Below are positions 43,495 through 48,193 of a stretch of DNA of 48,193 nucleotides, piece after piece; the stretch's first letter is position 1; each line of letters starts with the position of its first letter. This DNA is from Pseudomonadota bacterium. Lineage in GTDB: Bacteria; Pseudomonadota; Gammaproteobacteria; Burkholderiales; SHXO01. Location: NCBI GenBank assembly GCA_023430065.1, contig JAEZCG010000242.1, positions 1 through 48,193 of the forward strand, in the 5' to 3' direction. The notes under the pieces are model-generated. The model made no database searches and was not told where the DNA came from. It was given only the letters and a program-made list of their open reading frames with translations. The translations under genes and the position numbers were made by a program.

Positions 43495-44308
43495 GCAGCT
43501 GCCCGAGCTGGTCGGGCTGGAAAGCGTGCTGCAGGGCATGCAGCACGTTGCGGTGGCCGTGAGCGGAGGGGTGGACAGCCTCACTCTGGCCACCTTCGCG
43601 CATCGCCTGTCACCGGGGCGCGTGTCGATGTTCCACGCGGTGTCGCCTGCAGTGCCGGACGAGGGGACGCGGCGCACGCGCGAAATGGCGGAGCGGCAGG
43701 GGTGGGCCCTTCAGGTGATCGACGCCGGCGAGTTCGACGATGCGAACTATCGGGCCAACCCGGTCAACCGCTGCTTCTACTGCAAGAGCAACCTGTACGG
43801 CGCGATCCGCCCGCTCACCCGCGCCCAGATCGTGTCCGGCACCAACCTCGACGACCTGGGAGAGTATCGGCCGGGACTGGTGGCTGCGCGCGAACACGGC
43901 GTGCGCCATCCGTTCGTCGAGGCCGCCATGAGCAAGGCGAAGGTGCGCGCGCTCGCGCGCGAACTCGGCCTCGGCGATCTGGCAGACTTGCCTGCCTCGC
44001 CCTGTCTGTCCAGCCGGGTCGAAACCGGCATCGCCATCGACCCGCGCGTGCTGGCAGGGATTCACGCCGCCGAGCGCATGCTCGCCGATCGGCTCTGCGC
44101 GAGCACGGTGCGCTGCCGCGTACGCGGCGAGGCGATCGTGGTCGAGCTCGATGACGATACGCTCGCCTCGCTCGACGAGGCGGCGCGGGACGCAATCGGT
44201 GCGTCGGTCCAGTCGATCTTCTCCGACACGCGGGCCGGCATGCCGGTGCGTTTCGCACCTTATCGCACGGGAAGCGCATTCCTCCACGTCAGGTCGCTGG
44301 AGCGATAG
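43487..44308 (+). CDS. larE: Sulfur transferase for the pincer cofactor, LarE
   Basis: A 273-residue PP-loop enzyme with SGGVDS at 26-31. Cys173 in SPCLSSR aligns with the sulfur-donating Cys176 of L. plantarum LarE. A CxxC at Cys96/Cys99 (CFYCKSNL) adds two more cysteines, as in LarE proteins that carry a [4Fe-4S] cluster. It activates P2CMN by AMP transfer and installs the two sulfur atoms. ATG 43487 lies inside the larC end with GAGGAAG upstream; AMP-binding and sulfur-donor residues look intact. Confidence 0.93.
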   Translation: MGEQLPELVGLESVLQGMQHVAVAVSGGVDSLTLATFAHRLSPGRVSMFHAVSPAVPDEGTRRTREMAERQGWALQVIDAGEFDDANYRANPVNRCFYCKSNLYGAIRPLTRAQIVSGTNLDDLGEYRPGLVAAREHGVRHPFVEAAMSKAKVRALARELGLGDLADLPASPCLSSRVETGIAIDPRVLAGIHAAERMLADRLCASTVRCRVRGEAIVVELDDDTLASLDEAARDAIGASVQSIFSDTRAGMPVRFAPYRTGSAFLHVRSLER

Positions 44309-44315
44309 GCAACGC

Positions 44316-44972
44316 ATGGAGCAGGACATCACGCTCGACCTGCAGCGCGCTGCGCGACTCGGGTTCGACGAGGCCATCTACTGCGGCGAGAAGACCGTCG
44401 GGCATATTGCCGCGATCCTCGACCAGGCCCACGCAAAGGAACTGCCGTTCCTGCTCACGCGGCTGCATCCGATGCAGTTCGCGGATCTGCCCGAGCATCA
44501 TCGGGCGCGCATCGACTACGAGCCGGTGTCACGCACCGGGTTCTTCGGCACGCCGCATGCGCTGCAGGGCGAGGCGCAGGTGGCGATCGTGGCAGCCGGC
44601 ACTTCGGACGTCTCGGTGAGTCGGGAGGCGGCACGCACGCTGCGCTACTACGGCGTGCCGAACCTGGAGATCACCGATGTCGGTGTTGCCGGACTGTGGC
44701 GGCTACTCGCCCGACTCGACGACATTCGTCGCATGAAGGTGGCCATCGTCGTGGCGGGAATGGACGCGGCGTTGCCGACCGTGCTCGGCGGCCTGTACCC
44801 CGGCGCGATCATCGCGGTACCCACCTCGGTGGGGTACGGTGTAGCCGCCGCAGGCCACGCCGCCCTTCATTCGATGCTGTCCAGCTGCGCGCCCGGCGTT
44901 CCGGTCATGAACATCGACAACGGCTACGGCGCAGCATGCGCTGCGCTTCGCATCGTGCGCGCATTCGCATGA
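44316..44972 (+). CDS. larB: NaAD carboxylase/hydrolase for the pincer cofactor, LarB
   Basis: A 218-residue protein related to PurE. The N-terminal part has FDEAIYCGEKTVGHIAAIL, the catalytic domain has AAGTSDVSVSREAARTL, and VAGMDAALPTVLGGL and PTSVGYGVAAAGHAAL follow. LarB carboxylates nicotinic acid adenine dinucleotide and cleaves it, the first step of nickel-pincer cofactor synthesis. It starts 7 bases after larE. The operon order is therefore A-C-E-B, and the larD glycerol/lactate channel gene is absent. Confidence 0.93.
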   Translation: MEQDITLDLQRAARLGFDEAIYCGEKTVGHIAAILDQAHAKELPFLLTRLHPMQFADLPEHHRARIDYEPVSRTGFFGTPHALQGEAQVAIVAAGTSDVSVSREAARTLRYYGVPNLEITDVGVAGLWRLLARLDDIRRMKVAIVVAGMDAALPTVLGGLYPGAIIAVPTSVGYGVAAAGHAALHSMLSSCAPGVPVMNIDNGYGAACAALRIVRAFA

Positions 44973-45224
44973 GGCAGCGCCTGCGCGCAGGTGTGATCCA
45001 CTGCGCGGAATGGCCGGACTTACCGCGTTGCCGTAGCCAGGCCGAGCACGCCGCGTGGCGTGCGGGATGCCTTGTCGCGGCGGACCCGGAACCATGCTGA
45101 AGGGCGGTTTTCGGGGCGTGGGAAGCGCGCGAGGTGTCGTGCCGGCTCGCGCGGATATCGCTATTCTTGCGCCGGCGGCGCCGCCTCGGCGCGCCGCAAT
45201 CGAGCCCGCCTGGGAGCATGCGCC

Positions 45225-45815
45225 TTGAAACACCTCACCGCCACCTTCCTGCGAGGACTGGTCACTCTCCTCCCCGTCCTCCTCACGCTGTACATCCTCT
45301 ACTGGTTCGCCGTCACCGCCGAACGCATGCTCGGTGGACCCCTTCAATGGGCATTGCCGGGCTGGCTCTATCGACCCGGGCTCGGCATCGCGATGGGGAT
45401 CGCGCTGGTCTTTGCCGTCGGGCTGGTGATGGAGTTGTACGTTGCCCGCCGCCTGGTGACACTGGTCGAGGAACTGCTGCTGCGGGTGCCGGTGGTCAAG
45501 ACCTTGTACGCCGCGATCAAGGACTTCGCGGGATTCATCTCGGACTCGTCGAAGCAGAAGGCGCTGAGTCAGGTCGTGCGGGTGCGCGTCGACGGCGGGA
45601 TGTACCTGCTGGGATTCGTCACGCGAGAGGATTTCACCGGCTTGCCCGCCCAGCTCGGCGGCGAGGGAATGATTGCCGTCTATCTGCCGATGAGCTACCA
45701 GATCGGGGGCTACACGGTATTGTTGCCGCGCGAGCGCGTCGAGCCGATCCCGATGTCATCCGAGGAAGCGTTGCGATTCGCCGTGACCGCCGGAATGTCG
45801 CGCACGCCGGCGTGA
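45225..45815 (+). CDS. DUF502 family inner-membrane protein
   Basis: A 196-residue protein with two membrane segments near the N-terminus (about residues 7-27 and 50-68), followed by the family block VPVVKTLYAAIKDFAGFISDSSKQK and a soluble domain with GFVTRE, MIAVYLPMSYQIGGYTVLLPRERVEPI. DUF502 proteins are widespread and uncharacterised. The start is TTG 45225, with GGGAG at 45212-45216 at good spacing; the nearby ATG at 45218 is out of frame. The 252-base spacer upstream shows no other gene. Confidence 0.87.
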   Translation: MKHLTATFLRGLVTLLPVLLTLYILYWFAVTAERMLGGPLQWALPGWLYRPGLGIAMGIALVFAVGLVMELYVARRLVTLVEELLLRVPVVKTLYAAIKDFAGFISDSSKQKALSQVVRVRVDGGMYLLGFVTREDFTGLPAQLGGEGMIAVYLPMSYQIGGYTVLLPRERVEPIPMSSEEALRFAVTAGMSRTPA

Positions 45816-45830
45816 ATGTCATCGTCTCCC

Positions 45831-46352
45831 CTAGAATTCCAGCAACGTCTCGCCGCGCATGCGGATGCGCAGCTGACCGTAGGCCATGACCAGCGCGGTG
45901 AGCGCCGGCATCACGAGGAGACTGTCGCGCGCGCCCGCGCCTCCCACCCCCCAGTAGAAGGTCTTCAGCGAGGAGCCTGTCACGATGGCGCGCGTGAGTG
46001 CATGCGCGAGGTCCACGCACAGCAAGGCGACGAACGTTAGCGCGAACGCCAGCGCGGCCGGCACGCACACGCGGCGGTACAGCAGCAATGCGCAGGCCAC
46101 CGAGAAGGCGCTGTAGATGTAGAGGCTCTGCTGTTCCGAGGTGACGACCCAGGTGGCACACAGATAGCTGATGGGAAGCGCGAGCCACCACAAGGCCTGC
46201 AGCCGTGCGGAGATGCGTCGAGTCGACGCGTAGTAGCCCAGGGTCGCGATCGAGAACAGGCCAGGCAGCAGCACGGCGACCTGCGTCTCTCTCGCGCTCA
46301 GGTATTGCCCCAGCAGCCCGGAGCCGAGCGTCGAGAGCAGATGATCCAGCAT
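45831..46352 (-). CDS. Unrecognised integral membrane protein
   Basis: A 173-residue, strongly hydrophobic protein with about four to five membrane helices (near residues 25-42, 50-70, 75-92, 97-117 and 143-160). I do not recognise a family. It is convergent with the DUF502 gene, 15 bases apart. No ribosome site is obvious before ATG 46352. The amino-acid make-up is that of a real membrane protein rather than a GC-rich shadow. Confidence 0.65.
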   Translation of the reverse strand: MLDHLLSTLGSGLLGQYLSARETQVAVLLPGLFSIATLGYYASTRRISARLQALWWLALPISYLCATWVVTSEQQSLYIYSAFSVACALLLYRRVCVPAALAFALTFVALLCVDLAHALTRAIVTGSSLKTFYWGVGGAGARDSLLVMPALTALVMAYGQLRIRMRGETLLEF

Positions 46353-46450
46353 CGGAGGTGTACCCCCTGATTATCGGTATGGCGTGTTCGAGGTCTCTGC
46401 GAGCATGTTAGCCCGCACCCCCCTGCGTGCCTAGCGGCAAAGGTCAAACA

Positions 46451-46466
46451 TCACGCATGTACGTGA
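46451..46466. promoter_or_regulatory. Dyad upstream of the TRAP operon
   Basis: TCACG-CATGTA-CGTGA is a 16-bp inverted repeat 85 bases upstream of the TRAP binding-protein gene. A second dyad, CCGGCG/CGCCGG (46511-46530), lies in the leader. The first could be an operator; no regulator gene is next to it. Confidence 0.35.
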
Positions 46467-46550
46467 CTGGACATCGGGCGCCAAAGCGTTTGTAATGCGT
46501 GGACATTTGCCCGGCGGCACGCATCGCCGGCTTCGGACAGGGGGAGAGGC

Positions 46551-47609
46551 ATGAACATCGTGCATCGAATCGGCTTCGTCGCATCCTTGCTCGCGACGAC
46601 TCTGCTCGTCGCCGCACCGGCGGCGGCGCAGGACAAGAAGGTCAGGCTCCAGGTCGCGAACACGTTCCCGAACAGCTTGCCGGTGGTCGGCGAAGCCGCG
46701 GTGTGGCTCGCTCAGCGCATCAAGCGGGCTTCGGGCGGCAGCATCGACATCAAGGTGCACGAGCCGGGAGCGCTCGTTCCGGCGCTGCAATCGATACAGG
46801 CCGTGTCGAAGGGTTCCGTGGACGGCGCGTGGTCCAGTCCCGGGTTCTACTCGGGCACCGACTCGGCCTTCAACATGTTCTCCACGGTGCCGTTCGGCCC
46901 AGCGATCCCCGAGTATCTGGCGTGGATGTACCAGGGCGGTGGAGTCGAACTGCAGAACGAGCTGTTCGCCAAGCATGGCATCCACGCCATCGTGTGCGGC
47001 ATCCATGCGCCCGAGGCCTCGGGATGGTTTCGCAAGGAGATCAAGACGGTGAAGGATCTGAAGGGGCTGAAGATGCGCTTCTTCGGTTTCGGAGCGAAGG
47101 TCATGGAGAAGCTCGGCGTGTCGACCCAGCTGCTCGCGCCCGGCGACATCTTCCAGGCATTGCAGCTCGGCACGATCGACGCCACCGAGTTCTCCATGCC
47201 CACCCTCGACCAGCGCCAGGGCTTCTATCAGGTCGCCAAGTATTACTACTTCCCGGGCTGGCACCAGCAGGCATCGCTGCTGCACCTGTTCATCAACACG
47301 GCCAAGTGCGACAAACTCTCCGACACGCAGAAGGCTGTCATCGAACTGGCATGCGGCGACATGGTGCGCGAGGTGGCGGCGCGCACGGAAGGGACCCAGT
47401 TCAAGGCGATGATGGAGATGCGCGACAAGAACGGCGTGAAAATCATGCGCTGGTCGCCGGAGATCCTGAAGGCATACGCGAAGGCCTGGGACGAGGTGGT
47501 CAAGGAGGAGTCGGCGAAGAATCCGAACTTCAAGAAGGTGTGGAATTCGTACTCGACGTTCCGGGCCAACTACGCGATCTGGCGCGAGCACGGCTACCTG
47601 CAGCAGTAA
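46551..47609 (+). CDS. TRAP transporter solute-binding protein (DctP family)
   Basis: A 352-residue periplasmic protein. The signal peptide covers about residues 1-26 (ending APAAAQ). TRAP-type features are VANTFPNSLPVVGEAAVWLAQRI, the ligand-contacting Arg region in LKGLKMRFFGFG, LLAPGDIFQALQLGTIDATEFS and WHQQAS. This form, with FYSGTDSAFNMFSTVPFG, resembles receptors for 2-keto or aromatic carboxylates. GGGGGAGAGG precedes ATG 46551. It heads a TRAP operon with the small permease gene that follows after 69 bases. Confidence 0.92.
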   Translation: MNIVHRIGFVASLLATTLLVAAPAAAQDKKVRLQVANTFPNSLPVVGEAAVWLAQRIKRASGGSIDIKVHEPGALVPALQSIQAVSKGSVDGAWSSPGFYSGTDSAFNMFSTVPFGPAIPEYLAWMYQGGGVELQNELFAKHGIHAIVCGIHAPEASGWFRKEIKTVKDLKGLKMRFFGFGAKVMEKLGVSTQLLAPGDIFQALQLGTIDATEFSMPTLDQRQGFYQVAKYYYFPGWHQQASLLHLFINTAKCDKLSDTQKAVIELACGDMVREVAARTEGTQFKAMMEMRDKNGVKIMRWSPEILKAYAKAWDEVVKEESAKNPNFKKVWNSYSTFRANYAIWREHGYLQQ

Positions 47610-47678
47610 CCAGCCCCGAGTAAGAAGAACGAGTGCGCGACCGGCCTCGCCGTGACGCGCCGCAATGAAGGGAGATCA

Positions 47679-48193
47679 ATGGAGGCCCTGCTCGCCGTCA
47701 GCGACCGCATCGAAGCGCTCGTCGCCCGAATCGCATCCATTGCAGGATGGTTGTTCCTGGTCGCAACCGCTGTCATCGTCTTCGACGTCTTGTCACGCAA
47801 GTTCGGCTTCCAGCTTCCCGGGATGGGATCGACGCGCCTGCAGGAACTCGAATGGCACCTGCATACGGCGCTGTTTTCGTTCTGGATCGGGATCGGCTAC
47901 ATCCGCAACGCACACGTGCGGGTGGACGTCGCCGTGGCCGGGGCGCGCCCGCGCACCCGGGCCTGGATCGAGCTGCTCGGCTGCGTGATCTTCGCCATTC
48001 CATATTGCCTGATTGCCATCTACTTCGCGTATGACTTCACCGCCGTCGCATTCGTCGACAACGAGTCGTCGGAGTCCGCCAATGGACTGCCGTATCGCTG
48101 GATTCCGAAGAGCTTCATTTTGATTGGGCTCGTGCTGCTGCTGGCAGCAGTGCTTGCCGTGCTGCTGCGCGTGATCGTCTACCTGTTCGGGCC
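47679..48193 (+). CDS. TRAP transporter small permease (DctQ family), truncated by window end
   Basis: The first 171 residues of a small TRAP membrane subunit; no stop occurs before the window ends. Membrane segments lie near residues 20-40, 65-80, 98-120 and 150-170. The family marks are LQELEWHLHTALFSFWIGIGYIRNAHVRVD and the late GLPYRWIPKSFI. It supports the large DctM permease, expected just outside. AAGGGAGA precedes ATG 47679. Confidence 0.88.
   Translation, partial: MEALLAVSDRIEALVARIASIAGWLFLVATAVIVFDVLSRKFGFQLPGMGSTRLQELEWHLHTALFSFWIGIGYIRNAHVRVDVAVAGARPRTRAWIELLGCVIFAIPYCLIAIYFAYDFTAVAFVDNESSESANGLPYRWIPKSFILIGLVLLLAAVLAVLLRVIVYLFG

Noticed and set aside
1-48193. CRISPR arrays, tRNA/rRNA genes, insertion sequences, prophage or plasmid functions
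   Set aside because: Looked for regular spaced repeats, tRNA-like cloverleaf ends, transposase or integrase motifs; none found.

Overview
The window is a GC-rich (by eye about two thirds G+C), densely packed bacterial chromosome segment with about 45 recognisable genes and no rRNA, tRNA, CRISPR array or transposase that I could find. The gene families point to a betaproteobacterium, probably an environmental Burkholderiales-like lineage: a Bug/TctC periplasmic binding protein, MmgE/PrpD and IlvD/Edd dehydratases, a fused LivM-LivG protein, TRAP components and a GH57-based glycogen cluster. The species cannot be named from this sequence.

Layout. 1-457 (minus) is the start of a copper P-type ATPase with two HMA domains. 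769-9702 (plus) is a long co-directional catabolic run: a 3-hydroxyisobutyrate-dehydrogenase-type enzyme, an MmgE/PrpD protein, a branched-chain-amino-acid-type ABC importer (LivH, a LivM-LivG fusion, LivF, binding protein), a carboxymuconolactone-decarboxylase-family protein, a metallo-beta-lactamase-fold hydrolase and a CBS protein. It suggests uptake and breakdown of an organic or aromatic acid. 9769-12560 holds a serine/alanine-glyoxylate aminotransferase, a divergent MFS transporter and a small His/Arg-rich exported protein.

12586-20017 is the most interesting part: a compact RiPP (ribosomally made, modified peptide) locus. On the minus strand lie a 49-residue precursor ending in a Trp...Arg tail, a SPASM-type radical SAM maturase of the cyclophane-forming kind, a 2OG-Fe(II) oxygenase, and a small protein with arginase-like (UPF0489-like) motifs. 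A Rho-independent terminator follows. Divergently on the plus strand lie a BclA/SbmA-like ABC peptide transporter, a class-C-beta-lactamase-fold serine hydrolase and an M42 metallopeptidase. The gene set suggests a short peptide that is cross-linked at an aromatic residue, hydroxylated and perhaps Arg-to-ornithine converted, then processed and transported.

20030-27466 carries an MFS exporter, a YdiJ-like FAD/Fe-S oxidoreductase, a TctC binding protein and a sugar-acid dehydratase. 27556-31715 carries DUF2934-hsp20 behind an FNR/Dnr-like site and ending in a strong terminator, a PolX polymerase with an eroded PHP nuclease domain, a bile-acid:Na+ symporter-family protein and a YciI protein. 31882-40708 is glycogen metabolism: glgC, two GH57 enzymes and a kinase/ATPase on the minus strand, with divergent glgA. 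40784-44972 is a complete larA-larC-larE-larB operon for a nickel-pincer-cofactor 2-hydroxyacid racemase or epimerase. The window ends with a DUF502 membrane protein, an unrecognised membrane protein and the start of a TRAP transporter operon.
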